Shown one piece after another: positions 26,475 through 35,700 of a stretch of 63,999 nt of DNA. The first letter of the stretch is position 1; every line of letters starts with the position of its first letter. The translations under genes were made by a program, and so were the position numbers. Under the pieces are notes generated by a model. It worked only from the letters and a program-made list of their open reading frames with translations. It searched no databases and was not told the DNA's origin. This DNA comes from Bacteroidia bacterium (GTDB lineage Bacteria > Bacteroidota > Bacteroidia > Chitinophagales > Saprospiraceae). Location of the stretch: positions 1-63,999 of the forward strand of contig JAUIKE010000027.1 in the NCBI GenBank assembly GCA_030430845.1, read 5' to 3'.

Positions 26475-26521
26475 TTTGTAAAAAATAGTTCTTCTTTTTA
26501 GGTTATTTGTAAAAAATAATT
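26475..26521. promoter_or_regulatory. Pair of 16-bp direct repeats, 31 bp apart
   Basis: TTTGTAAAAAATARTT occurs twice with one mismatch; the 31-bp period is close to three turns of DNA, so two protein dimers would bind on the same face. It lies about 100 bp upstream of the radical SAM gene start and about 310 bp upstream of the sigma factor gene. Confidence 0.45.
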
Positions 26522-26678
26522 AGAACCTTTTTTTTCCATTCAAGTTAGGACAATTTAATTCTCTCCCCACCGAAACCATTTTTGTCAACTCCCGTACAAA
26601 TTTTTATGACCTAAGTTTATGATTATTATATCATTGCGGTTAATATTGTGTTAATCCTGAAAAAAAATATCGACAAAT

Positions 26679-26709
26679 TTTCGATTTCTGATGGATAACT
26701 ATATCTTTA
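26679..26709 (+). promoter_or_regulatory. Promoter-like sequence upstream of the ECF sigma gene
   Basis: TTTC (26679-26682), a 19-base spacer and TATCTTTA (26702-26709) fit the Bacteroidota pattern with one change in the -7 box. The leader to the ATG at 26828 would be about 115 bases. The same TTTC-N19 layout is seen at uvrA and gldK. Confidence 0.55.
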
Positions 26710-26827
26710 CGATGAATTCAAGAAAATCCTCTATAAATTCTATTCTTTAATTTAAACAATTGACTATAGAAAGTAACTTCTACACTAAATAATCGATGAT
26801 CCCATAATACTACTAAATTATTTAGTT

Positions 26828-27409
26828 ATGCAAGTTACAACCTTGAGTGACCAACAGTTGATTGTTACCTATCTTGATGGAAACGAGAAAGCTTTTGAAG
26901 AGCTGCTGAATCGTCATCAGCAGAAGATTTACACGTCTATCTATTTGTTCGTCAAAGACACAGAATTGGCAGAAGACATTTTCCAGGAAGTCTTTATCAA
27001 AATTATCGACACCCTGAGAAAAGGTAAATATAATCATGAAGGCAAATTCCTTCAGTGGGCTATGCGTATTGCCTATAACATGTGTGTAGACTACTTCCGC
27101 AGATCGAAGCGTCGTCCCAAAGTATCTCCAACCGATACTTTCGATATCTTCGACGTACTGCAAACGCCTGATTTCAACGCAGAGCAAAATATCATCCGCT
27201 CCCAGACGCACGATAAGGTGCGCAAACTGGTAGATATGCTCCCTCCCGAGCAGCGCGAGGTGGTGATCCTGCGTCACTATGCCGATATGAGCTTCAAAGA
27301 AATCGCAAAATTGACTCGCGTAAGCATCAATACCGCCCTGGGCCGTATGCGCTATGCACTGATCAATATCCGAAAGATGATCGAAGAGAAAGAAGTGATT
27401 CTTCAGTAA
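26828..27409 (+). CDS. ECF-type RNA polymerase sigma factor
   Basis: 193 residues. Region 2 is clear (FEELLNRHQQKIYTSIYLFV, LAEDIFQEVFIKIID, FLQWAMRIAYNMCVDYFRR) and region 4 has the helix-turn-helix (LPPEQREVVILRHYADMSFKEIAKLT and VSINTALGRMRYALINIRK). The linker between them is about 45 residues. Extracytoplasmic-function sigma factors direct polymerase to stress or envelope regulons and usually have a membrane anti-sigma partner next to them; none is present here, since the gene is followed by a large inverted repeat and then the convergent hemB. Regulation may therefore be transcriptional. Confidence 0.93.
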   Translation: MQVTTLSDQQLIVTYLDGNEKAFEELLNRHQQKIYTSIYLFVKDTELAEDIFQEVFIKIIDTLRKGKYNHEGKFLQWAMRIAYNMCVDYFRRSKRRPKVSPTDTFDIFDVLQTPDFNAEQNIIRSQTHDKVRKLVDMLPPEQREVVILRHYADMSFKEIAKLTRVSINTALGRMRYALINIRKMIEEKEVILQ

Positions 27410-27430
27410 TGTAAAATATCGTTTATTATA

Positions 27431-27620
27431 TAGAGATGCTAGGGCCTCCTTCGTCGGCCCGATGCTGGATGCTAGTTTGCCCTTGCGGGCGCACGATGCT
27501 GGTAAAAATCTGCTAAATAAGTAGTAAAGTCTTCTTATTTAGCAGAATCTATCCAGCATCCACACCGGAGGTGTGAGAGCATCCAGCATCGGGCCGACGA
27601 AGGAGGCCCTAGCATCTCTA
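27431..27620. repeat. 190-bp element with 43-bp perfect inverted terminal repeats
   Basis: Arm 27431-27473 is the exact reverse complement of 27578-27620; both contain GATGCTGGATGCT and GGGCCGACGAAGGAGGCCC. Inside are nested hairpins GATGCTGG/CCAGCATC (27495-27502 with 27553-27560), TCTGCTAAATAAG/CTTATTTAGCAGA (27509-27521 with 27534-27546), CCCTTGCGGG and CACACCGGAGGTGTG. No reading frame inside. It could be a short non-autonomous mobile element or a structured RNA/DNA; it lies between the convergent sigma factor and hemB genes and may also stop transcription. Confidence 0.9.
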
Positions 27621-27650
27621 AAAGACAACCGGATTTTCTTTCACTAATAA

Positions 27651-28619
27651 TTACTGCTTAAGAGAAGCAAATGCCTTCGCAAAGTAAGTAATAATCACAT
27701 CCGCCCCCGCTCGCCTAATACTTAGTAAAGTCTCGGGCATTGCCTGATTAAAATCCAGCCAACCCTTCTCGGCAGCCGCTAATAACATAGCGCACTCACC
27801 ACTGACGTGGTAAGCAGCAATGGGCAGTTCGTGCTCCTGCTTCAGCAAATGAATGATATCCAGATAATTCAAGGCCGGTTTGACCATCAGAAAGTCAGCA
27901 CCTTCCATGGTGTCGAGCTCCGCTTCGATCAGAGCCTCCGTTTTGTTGGCCGGATTCATCTGGTAGGTCTTTTTATCACCTGCCTTGGGCGCAGAGTCCA
28001 GGGCATCGCGGAAAGGTCCGTAAAAAGCGCTGGCGTATTTTGCTGTGTAGGACATGATGCCCACTTTGGTGAAGCCATTCTCATCCAGATTATACCGAAT
28101 ATCCTCCACGCGCCCGTCCATCATATCGGATGGGCCGATGATGTCAAAGCCAGCTTCAGCCTGTGCAACGGCCATCTTAGATAGGATAGGCAGCGATTCG
28201 TCGTTCAGGATCTCGCCATCTTTGACCAGCCCGTCATGCCCGTCCGAGCTGTAGGGGTCCATCGCCACATCACTGATCAGACAGATTTCGGGGAATTCTT
28301 TTTTGATAGCCGTGGCAGCTTGAAGGTAAAAGTTATCCGGATGATAACTGTAGGCCGCTGTGCTATCCTTCAGGGATTCCTCCACCGCCGGGAACATGAT
28401 GAAAGATTGAAGTCCCAATTTCAGGCAACTTTCAACTTCTCTCAAGGCATTATCAGTGGAAAGACGGTATGTTCCGGGGAGGGAACTGACCTCGTTTTTT
28501 ACATTTTTCCCATCTACCAGGAAAATGGGCTGCACCAAATGTCCGGTGGTCAGGTGTGTTTCTTCAACAAGTGCACGTATAGCAACCGATTGGCGGTTAC
28601 GTCTGGGTCTTCTCAGCAT
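27651..28619 (-). CDS. hemB: Delta-aminolevulinic acid dehydratase (porphobilinogen synthase)
   Basis: 322 residues from the Met at 28619 ([10 protein letters not shown]), the usual start for the family; the longer frame to 28658 overlaps yidD further. It joins two 5-aminolevulinates into porphobilinogen, an early step of haem synthesis. The substrate lysine lies in [12 protein letters not shown] and a second in [20 protein letters not shown]. The metal-site segment is [14 protein letters not shown], with Asp in place of the Cys triad of zinc enzymes, so the enzyme is of the Mg/K-dependent kind. The gene overlaps yidD by 23 bases, so the two are probably translated from one message. Confidence 0.94.
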   Translation of the reverse strand: MLRRPRRNRQSVAIRALVEETHLTTGHLVQPIFLVDGKNVKNEVSSLPGTYRLSTDNALREVESCLKLGLQSFIMFPAVEESLKDSTAAYSYHPDNFYLQAATAIKKEFPEICLISDVAMDPYSSDGHDGLVKDGEILNDESLPILSKMAVAQAEAGFDIIGPSDMMDGRVEDIRYNLDENGFTKVGIMSYTAKYASAFYGPFRDALDSAPKAGDKKTYQMNPANKTEALIEAELDTMEGADFLMVKPALNYLDIIHLLKQEHELPIAAYHVSGECAMLLAAAEKGWLDFNQAMPETLLSIRRAGADVIITYFAKAFASLKQ

Positions 28620-28863
28620 CTTTTTTGTGTTTTTTTGGATTTTCCGGAACGGGATCATAGCCTGATCCGCCCCAGGGATGACAACTACTAATACGCTTCA
28701 TGCCTAGCCAAAGGCCTTTCAATATACCCCATTCCTGGATCGCCTGAATGGTGTAATGCGAGCAGGTGGGCTGGTACCGACATCGTGGGCCTATCAGCGG
28801 AGAGATAGCTCCCTGGTAAAAGCGTATGGGGAGTATGACGATATATTTTAGGATTTTGTTCAT
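28597..28863 (-). CDS. yidD: Membrane protein insertion efficiency factor YidD
   Basis: 88 residues. YidD is a small basic, membrane-associated protein that helps YidC-dependent insertion. The family signature is present: [26 protein letters not shown] and the C-terminal [12 protein letters not shown]. The charged tail ([13 protein letters not shown]) overlaps the start of hemB. In most genomes yidD is beside rnpA/yidC; here it precedes hemB. Its upstream region carries an 8 x 8-bp tandem repeat starting 17 bases before the ATG. Confidence 0.95.
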   Translation of the reverse strand: MNKILKYIVILPIRFYQGAISPLIGPRCRYQPTCSHYTIQAIQEWGILKGLWLGMKRISSCHPWGGSGYDPVPENPKKHKKDAEKTQT

Positions 28864-28879
28864 AGCTTTTTTTCTTAGG

Positions 28880-28943
28880 TTCCAGGGTTCCAGGGTTCCA
28901 GGGTTCCAGGGTTCCAGGGTTCCAGGGTTCCAGGGTTCCAGGG
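28880..28943. repeat. Tandem repeat: eight copies of TTCCAGGG
   Basis: Eight perfect head-to-tail copies of the octamer TTCCAGGG. The run ends 17 bases before the start of yidD on the minus strand, so it lies in the yidD/hemB promoter or leader. Runs of this kind change copy number by slippage and could alter promoter spacing or leader length. Confidence 0.95.
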
Positions 28944-28983
28944 TGTCATCCGACTCAGACGGCTAGGACTCCTAATGGGCTTT

Positions 28984-29098
28984 TGTCTGAATCGATGATT
29001 TCCGCTGATTCAGCGGGTGTCACAGAAAAGTTTTTGTTCTGGGGACAAAAAGCCTCATCCTGGCCATCTTGGATATCCTAAAAAATCCTGGTACAGAC
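28984..29098. repeat. Degenerate member of the 110-bp hairpin repeat family B
   Basis: GTCTGAATCGATGATTTCCG to a closing CAGAC at 29094-29098. It contains GATTTCCGCTGATTCAGCGG, closely resembling GATTTCCGCAGATTCAGCGG in the two copies at 50.6 and 53.0 kb, then a central hairpin TTTTTGTTCTGGGGACAAAAA. Less regular than the other copies. Confidence 0.55.
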
Positions 29099-29117
29099 GC
29101 GAATAAAGCAGAAAACT

Positions 29118-29624
29118 TCAAAAAGAAACTTTCTCACTATTTTGTCCTCTTTGCAACAGCATCATCCCCTTTCTCCGGTTCGGACCGATAATACTGATCA
29201 CGTTTTTCTGATCGTCATAAACTTCCAACAAAATATTATTGGTAATCTTGAGATCTTTAAGGCTGTTCACATTCAGGATTTCCATATAGCACCAGACGCC
29301 CTGCAGGTCCTCGGAAGGTTCTTTTCCCAGGAACTCATATTCCAGAGGTTGGCCATTAACCTCCAAAACAAAATTCTCAGCAACATATTGAGCCAGGTAC
29401 GCTTCTGCCTTTTCCGTTTCCATTTTGGTACAGATAAACAGGTCGTCGGCTCCCTTCCTCCTCAGTGCCTCTTCCAGGTCATCCAGAAAGATATGCATGC
29501 TCACTTGAAGGGCCTGCTCCGGTTCATTGAATTCTACCAGGCATTTGCTGACGTGGAATTTGTGTAGTGGGGGGGTGAGGCCCAGATTGATCAGGAATAC
29601 ACTTAGGATGAGTATTTTAAACAT
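29118..29624 (-). CDS. DUF6702-like exported protein
   Basis: 168 residues from the Met at 29624, where MFKILILSVFLINLGLTPPL begins a signal peptide. The mature part starts HKFHVSKCLVEFNEPEQALQ, the usual opening of the DUF6702 group found beside HupE/UreJ-type membrane proteins in Bacteroidota, which is the arrangement here (next gene upstream). Function unknown; secreted or periplasmic, soluble. Confidence 0.75.
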   Translation of the reverse strand: MFKILILSVFLINLGLTPPLHKFHVSKCLVEFNEPEQALQVSMHIFLDDLEEALRRKGADDLFICTKMETEKAEAYLAQYVAENFVLEVNGQPLEYEFLGKEPSEDLQGVWCYMEILNVNSLKDLKITNNILLEVYDDQKNVISIIGPNRRKGMMLLQRGQNSEKVSF

Positions 29625-29654
29625 AGCTATTTTATTTGTTTCTACTACCTGCCC

Positions 29655-29753
29655 GTAGCACAAGCTTCAGCTTGTCTGTTCCCCAAGCTTCAGCTTGAAA
29701 GGCCACAAAACAACCTAAAGGTTGAGGAACAGACAAGATAAATCTTGTGCTAC
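29655..29753. repeat. 99-bp inverted repeat with AAGCTTCAGCTTG core
   Basis: GTAGCACAAG...GTCTGTTCC at 29655-29682 pairs with the complement at 29726-29753 apart from three mismatched bases in the middle. A second AAGCTTCAGCTTG lies in the loop. It sits between two leftward genes, directly after the stop of the HupE-like gene. Confidence 0.75.
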
Positions 29754-29754
29754 A

Positions 29755-30372
29755 TTAAAATGGAATTCGCTCCAGTGCCATGATCAATGCAATGCCTGCT
29801 GCGGCACCGGAAACAAATAAATTCCATTCTCTTTGCCGGATTTTCAGTAAGTTAAAACCAATGAATGAAAAGAGCAATATAATGGCGACGATTGTTAGCT
29901 GTCCTAGCTCAACACCAATGTTGAAAGCTAGTAATTGTTGAACCAATTGCCCTTCTTCTCCCGGCAACAGCATGGATTTGAAAAAATTGGAAAAACCCAT
30001 GCCATGGATCAAACCGAAAATAAGTGCAAAGAAATAGTTGAGGTTAATCTTGCGGTTAAAGGTCGTGAGGTCCCCATCAGTATTGTTCTTCATTTTATGG
30101 GCGATGACATTGTAAAGGGCCGTCGCCAAAATGGTAACCGGAATGAGGAATTCTATGAGAGCAGCTTTGATGGGAATGATATCCAGGGCCGCCAGGGCCA
30201 GGGTGATCGAATGCCCGATAGTAAATGCAGTAACTAAAATAGCTACTTTTCGCCATTCTTTCAATCGATAAATCGCACAAAGTGCAACGATGAATAGAAT
30301 GTGGTCATATCCATTCAGGTCCGAAATATGTTCGAACCCAAGTTGTAAGTAAGTTCCAAAAGTCGAGCGCAT
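29755..30372 (-). CDS. HupE/UreJ-like integral membrane protein
   Basis: 205 residues from the Met at 30372. Six or seven hydrophobic helices with the family's conserved features: GFEHISDLNGYDHILFI, the membrane GHSITLALA motif, and FGLIHGMGFSNFF. HupE/UreJ proteins are linked to nickel or cobalt uptake; this subfamily in Bacteroidota is usually next to a DUF6702 protein, as here. Metal transport is family knowledge, not shown by the sequence alone. A 25-bp-arm hairpin separates it from ahcY. Confidence 0.85.
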   Translation of the reverse strand: MRSTFGTYLQLGFEHISDLNGYDHILFIVALCAIYRLKEWRKVAILVTAFTIGHSITLALAALDIIPIKAALIEFLIPVTILATALYNVIAHKMKNNTDGDLTTFNRKINLNYFFALIFGLIHGMGFSNFFKSMLLPGEEGQLVQQLLAFNIGVELGQLTIVAIILLFSFIGFNLLKIRQREWNLFVSGAAAGIALIMALERIPF

Positions 30373-30386
30373 TTCCTGAAAGTTAA

Positions 30387-30437
30387 CTAGATGGTTGTTG
30401 TTTTTTGATCTCAGATCAAAAAACAACAACCATCTAG
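30387..30437. terminator. 51-bp AT-rich palindrome between ahcY and the HupE-like gene
   Basis: Perfect arms of 25 bases (CTAGATGGTTGTTGTTTTTT onward) separated by one base. It begins 6 bases beyond the stop of ahcY and ends 15 bases before the HupE-like start, so it may end or attenuate the ahcY transcript. It lacks a GC core, so termination strength is uncertain. Confidence 0.6.
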
Positions 30438-30443
30438 AATCAA

Positions 30444-31754
30444 TTAATATCGGTAGTATTCAGGCTTGAACGGCCCTTCTTTCTTCACGCCGATGTACTT
30501 AGCCTGATCTTCGCTGAGCGATTCCAGTTCCACACCGATCTTGGCCAGGTGCAAGCGAGCTACTTCCTCATCCAGGTGCTTAGGCAGCATGTAGACCTTG
30601 TTTTCGTATTGGTCAGCCTTTTGCCACAATTCCAATTGAGCCAGTACCTGGTTGGTAAAGGAGTTAGACATCACAAAGGAAGGATGGCCAGTAGCGCAAC
30701 CCAGGTTCACCAGGCGGCCTTCTGCCAGCAAAATGATATCTTTTCCATCAATGGTATATTTGTCGACCTGAGGCTTGATGGTCACCTTGCTATCACCATG
30801 CTTATTGTTCAGGTATGCTACATCGATCTCGTTATCGAAGTGGCCGATGTTACATACGATGGTCTTATCCTTCATAAGTTTGAAGTGCTCTCCGGTAACG
30901 ATGTCCTTGTTACCAGTAGCAGTAACGACGATGTCCACTCTTGGAATGGCATCTTTCATTCTTTTTACTTCAAAACCGTCCATAGCGGCCTGTAGTGCGC
31001 AGATGGGGTCGATTTCGGTGACGATCACGCGACAGCCGGCTCCACGAAGAGAAGCGGCAGATCCCTTTCCTACATCTCCATATCCGGCAACAACAGCTAC
31101 CTTGCCGGCCAGCATCACGTCTGTTGCACGGCGAATGGCATCCACTAATGATTCTTTACAGCCGTATTTATTATCGAATTTAGACTTGGTTACAGAGTCG
31201 TTTACGTTGATGGCAGGCATAGGCAGGGTGCCGTTTTCCATGCGCTCGTACAAGCGGTGTACACCGGTAGTCGTTTCTTCACTGAGGCCGTTAATACCCT
31301 CAACTAGCTCAGGGTGCTTGTCAAGTACAATATTAGTCAGGTCACCACCATCATCCAGGATCATATTCAGTGGCTGACCGTCTTCGAAAGCAAACAGGGT
31401 TTGCTCGATGGCCCACCAGAATTCTTCTTCATTCATACCTTTCCAGGCAAAAACGGGGATGCCCGCAGCAGCAATGGCAGCAGCAGCGTGGTCCTGAGTA
31501 GAGAAGATGTTACAGGAAGACCAGGTCACGTCTGCGCCCAGCTCGACGAGGGTTTCGATCAGAACGGCCGTTTGGATGGTCATGTGCAGGCAGCCTGCGA
31601 TGCGAGCTCCCTTCAATGGCTTGGCTTCACCATATTTTTCCCGAAGGGTCATCAGACCAGGCATTTCCGCCTCGGCCAGTTCGATTTCTTTACGCCCCCA
31701 TTCAGCGAGCGAAATGTCTTTTACCTTATATTTCAACTTAGGTTGAACGTCCAT
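30444..31754 (-). CDS. ahcY: S-adenosylhomocysteine hydrolase
   Basis: 436 residues. It splits S-adenosylhomocysteine into adenosine and homocysteine, renewing the methyl cycle, with tightly bound NAD. Seen: substrate-binding [36 protein letters not shown], the NAD loop [20 protein letters not shown], and the C-terminal [19 protein letters not shown] and KPEYYRY ending. It lacks the 40-residue insertion of some bacterial enzymes. The start is in a normal position. A promoter match lies 36-66 bases upstream. Confidence 0.97.
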   Translation of the reverse strand: MDVQPKLKYKVKDISLAEWGRKEIELAEAEMPGLMTLREKYGEAKPLKGARIAGCLHMTIQTAVLIETLVELGADVTWSSCNIFSTQDHAAAAIAAAGIPVFAWKGMNEEEFWWAIEQTLFAFEDGQPLNMILDDGGDLTNIVLDKHPELVEGINGLSEETTTGVHRLYERMENGTLPMPAINVNDSVTKSKFDNKYGCKESLVDAIRRATDVMLAGKVAVVAGYGDVGKGSAASLRGAGCRVIVTEIDPICALQAAMDGFEVKRMKDAIPRVDIVVTATGNKDIVTGEHFKLMKDKTIVCNIGHFDNEIDVAYLNNKHGDSKVTIKPQVDKYTIDGKDIILLAEGRLVNLGCATGHPSFVMSNSFTNQVLAQLELWQKADQYENKVYMLPKHLDEEVARLHLAKIGVELESLSEDQAKYIGVKKEGPFKPEYYRY

Positions 31755-31789
31755 AGATAAGATTTTTTTGGAATTTTTTTAATGCGACG

Positions 31790-31820
31790 CAAAAGTACGA
31801 TTTTTCCGGAATAATATAAA
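31790..31820 (-). promoter_or_regulatory. Promoter-like sequence upstream of ahcY
   Basis: Reading leftward: TTTA (31817-31820), 19-base spacer, TACTTTTG (31790-31797, full match to TAnnTTTG). The ahcY ATG lies 36 bases downstream. No SAM- or SAH-type riboswitch fold was evident in the leader. Confidence 0.6.
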
Positions 31821-31956
31821 CGTTGTGGTGGCTTAAGAAGTTGATTGATAACACTTTTTACTTGTTTGTGAAATTCTTTAATGGAAAGAGGTAGTATCCA
31901 GACCTGTAGTTTAGATGCCAAAGGTAGATCTATAGACAAAAAGACTTTTGGTTCGA

Positions 31957-32658
31957 CTAAAAAAAGAAAGTTACCAGAGCCATCACCCCTAATAAAACAA
32001 CCACCACAATACCCTGTAAAAACTGAGCCAGCATAAAGACTGCCAACGTTTTAACGGCCCCTTCTCCCCATCCTTGCCGGAATATCTTGGTGAGCGCATA
32101 ATAAAGGTAACCTACATTGAGGATCAAAACCATAAAAGAGAGTAAAGGAACTTTTACCATAAATGGCATAAGTGGAAGGATCAGCAAGGTCTGTATAGAA
32201 AAAATATACACATTAATAACCAGATGTTCCGGGAAATTTAATTGCTGATCTCTGAAAAGCAAATAAGTGGCCAGTGCAGTCACAGGGATATTACTCATGA
32301 AGAATAAGTTGAAATACTGCTGCGATAAGTTGAAAAAACGGAGAAATAGGTTCCTCACATCTTCGGGTAAAGACTGAAAAAAGGGGTCCTGCGTAAGCAG
32401 GGGACCGAGCCCCCGCTCAAAATCCAGTAAAAAAGAGGCCAGGTAGGTCGCAATAGCTACCACTAGCAGTAAAAAACCCAGCGGCTTGACCATCCGGTGC
32501 CGGTCCTCAAACAAATATTCCTGCACGGCTGTCCTTGGCCTGGCTATTAATTGCTTGATGGTATAGCCCAGTCCTCTTTCCAGATTGAGCTGTTCGAGAA
32601 AATGTTCGGTCAGGCTTTTCCAGGAGATCCGGGTGATCTTTGATTGTTGAGGATCCAT
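31957..32658 (-). CDS. DUF3667-like membrane protein, copy 1
   Basis: 233 residues. An N-terminal cytoplasmic part with FLEQLNLERGLGYTIKQL and the family hallmark RPRTAVQEYLFEDRHRMVKPLGFLL is followed by five or so membrane helices. It shares this motif with the protein at 39447-40220 (RPGQTLREYLYQDRTRLIPPLRFL), so the two are paralogues. DUF3667 proteins are common in Bacteroidota; their role is unknown. Divergent from the T9SS-cargo gene 115 bp away. Confidence 0.8.
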   Translation of the reverse strand: MDPQQSKITRISWKSLTEHFLEQLNLERGLGYTIKQLIARPRTAVQEYLFEDRHRMVKPLGFLLLVVAIATYLASFLLDFERGLGPLLTQDPFFQSLPEDVRNLFLRFFNLSQQYFNLFFMSNIPVTALATYLLFRDQQLNFPEHLVINVYIFSIQTLLILPLMPFMVKVPLLSFMVLILNVGYLYYALTKIFRQGWGEGAVKTLAVFMLAQFLQGIVVVVLLGVMALVTFFF

Positions 32659-32773
32659 TGTGTTAAAGTGTTGATGAGGCGGTTTAAATTAAGCCTTTTT
32701 ATTTGGATGGACTTTTGAATTTTGGCAAATTTGATTTCATCAGTCACACTTTTTTAAATCCCAGGTATTATTT

Positions 32774-35700
32774 ATGAAAAAAGTTGCCCTTTCCTTTATT
32801 CTTTTTCTGTTTGTAAACTTTAATTCCATTTTTTCCCAGTCCGGAGGCCTGTTAAGTGAATGCCTCTATTTGAAGATAGAATCGGTGTATGACGCTAAAG
32901 CCGGAGACACCCTGTCTATTCCGGTGTATGTTTCCGACAATATTGAAAGATCAAGCGGTTTTTTCCATACCATCAAATTTGATCGTGAATATTTGAGGTT
33001 TATAAAAGTGGAAGAAAGCCAGGAAACGTTCAAGCTTTCCTTTTCGAATATTGTAGAGGATCATTTTAAAATCCAGTCGTTTCCTTTCATCAACTCTTCT
33101 ACCTTTCGCATTTCCAATTCGATTCCCTTTTTTATGTTAAATTTTATAGTGAGAAAAGAATTAGCCGGCCCTGTAGAAATTTCCTTCCTGGACCCCGGCT
33201 CAGCGGGATATATTCTTGATGAAAGACAAATTCCTGTCAGCATAGCCGGGATATCCGGGTATGTCCGGCCTTATTCACCCTCTAATCCTTTGAGGATCGA
33301 TGCCTTTTGTGCCTGGCCTGAGCCAGGTGATTGTTCGGGTAGAAGAATCGGTTATGCAGAAGTTAATGGCGGCAGGGGGCCTTACCAATATGAATGGACG
33401 GTTTCAAATCAAAGTATCCCCGACTCTTTACCGAAAATATATTTAACTCAAGAAGGATTTTATGAAGTAAAGGTCACAGATGCCGATAGTAATGTGGCTA
33501 CCGCAGCTATCACTTTTCCGGGAATGATTCCCGTGGATACTACCTATCAAATAGCCGTTATTCAGCCGGCTAATTGTAATGAGTTGGGGAAAATAGTCGT
33601 CGGCTCGGAATCCGTTTTTAGTTTCCGATGGTCAGACCGGCACCCCCAGCTGAGCCGGGTAGACCTTACACCCGGGCAATATCAATTGACCTTAAGAAAT
33701 GAGATCTGTGAAGTTGAACAAACTTTTAATTTTAGTATTCAAAGACCGGAATTGCCGGCATTACTGGAAGAAATTGAAGAGGCTAGTTGTGAAGGTACCG
33801 GAGGCCGGATCTCCCTCAACTTTGAGAGCGGCGTCCATCCGGATTCTTTTCTCTGGGTTCACAACCCCGCTTTGGATACTTCTGTAGCCGACGGCCTGGA
33901 TACGGGAAGTTATTCAGTCGGAGTGGAGTGGAAAAGCTGCCAGGCGGAATATACCCTGGAAGTCCAAAGCTCTGATGTTTTTGGAGAGGAAGTCGCGGCC
34001 GAAATTGACGGGGCTTCCTGCAACAGAAATGGAAAAATATCTTTGTCATTTGAAAGTGCCCCTGCCGTTTACGAAATCGACTGGTCGAATGGCCGGCAAG
34101 GTCCTGTGATCGATAATTTGTCAAGCGGGACCTATCAGGCCACGATTACCAATACCGAAAGCGGATGCTCGGGTGTCAGGGAATTTGAAGTTGGCTTACA
34201 GGACCTTAGGGTAGAATTAAGTCAGGAGTGTGTGTTTGAGGATGGTCGTTTTTTTTCCCGCGTAACAGCCTCTACTTCCGATGCCCCCTTCCCAGTTAGT
34301 TTTAGATGGTTCAATGGGGAGGAGGAGATCTTTGATTTTGATGATGGACCGCTAGCTTCCAGTACGGTTGATTTGTCGGTCGAGGAGTTGTACAATTTAG
34401 AAGTCACCAACGCCAATACCTGTTCGGTGATTCTGGAAAATGTCAGTGTCGCATGTGATGTTGTATTGAGCGATACGGTCTTTTTGACAATTGAAACGCC
34501 AATGGTGAATAGTGAGCTGGAACTATTGGTGCCGATCACCATGGCCTCCAGGTCTATACTGGAATCTGTTCAATTTGGTATTGAATGGGAGCGCGCAGAC
34601 CTTCAATTGAAGGAGGTGCGCTCAGGAGGTGCCCTGAATTTCGCGGAAGGCCTGAACTATGAGGAAATACCAGAAAATCAACAACTTCGTCTTTTGTGGA
34701 ATAATGAAAACGGAAGCGCGGTTTCTTCAGAAAATGTGCTTTGTTACCTGGTATTTGAACAAAATAAAAATGCTGAGGGCCCCTTTAATTTTTCCTTTCT
34801 TCCTGATCAAACCGATTGCCGGAATATTGCCAACTATTCTTTGCAAACTCTTGAAAAAGTAGAAATTGAATTAGGGGTAAACGTCGATCGATATGATTTT
34901 TCCCAGGAAATGACCTTAAGCTTTCCCACTGTTCAGGCTTTCCCGGGTGATATTATCGACATTCCTTTGAGGGTGAGTAACTTTCAGGCGTTCCTCGGTA
35001 TGCAAGCTACCTTTACTTGGCCCAAAGATCTGCTGAGTTTTATGGAAATTACTGAATCCAATCCAAAGCTTGGGCAAGATCTGAATTTATCGGTCAATGT
35101 ACAGAAAGCAAAGGAGGAAGGTAAAATGGCCACCGTTTTTGCCGTTTCAAGCGAAATTTCTCTTGAGGATGAGGAGGTGCTTTTTTCCATCCGTTTTCAG
35201 GTATTGGGAAAAAGCGGCCTGGCTCCATTAAATATTAGCAATGATTTCCTTCAGGTAGAAGTTATTAGAGAGCCTGAATATTCTGGTACAGGTTTAGGCT
35301 TTTTTCCGCTATTCGAGTCGGGCAGTGTCCAGATCTTTGACCTCAATGCCTGGCCCGGCGATATCGACCGCAACGGCCTTGTCAATCAGGAAGATTGGCT
35401 CTACCTTGGCCTGACGGCCGGAATGGAGGGCCCGCCCAGGGCGGATAGGTCCGGGGAATGGAAGTCCACGCCCAGCCTTAACTGGAATGCCGCTTTCCCT
35501 GTCTCCAGACTTAATCTGAAAAATGCAGATGTTAACGGCGATGGTTCGATCGATTTAAGGGACAGCAGTGTTTTACTACAAAATTTTAGCAGAAAAACGC
35601 CGGCTTTTCCTCTGGCCTTTAACAAACCGGTCGTTTTTAACAAGGCTCCCATTATTCCCCTACAGTTCCAAAAAGAGGTAGATACCCTATTAGCTGGACA

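Larger units (their letters stand above)
26372..26827. other. Divergent radical SAM/sigma factor spacer
   Basis: 456 bp, AT-rich. It holds two copies of a 16-mer, TTTGTAAAAAATAGTT at 26475-26490 and TTTGTAAAAAATAATT at 26506-26521, 31 bp apart, and the sigma factor promoter at 26679-26709. No gene seen. Confidence 0.5.

Noticed and set aside
27431..27620. Insertion sequence
   Set aside because: No transposase gene inside or near; only inverted arms are present, so at most a non-autonomous element.
28880..28943. CRISPR-like array
   Set aside because: Units are 8 bp with no spacers; it is a simple tandem repeat.
31755..31956. SAM- or SAH-type riboswitch before ahcY
   Set aside because: The leader is short (about 30 bases after the -7 box) and AT-rich, with no matching fold.
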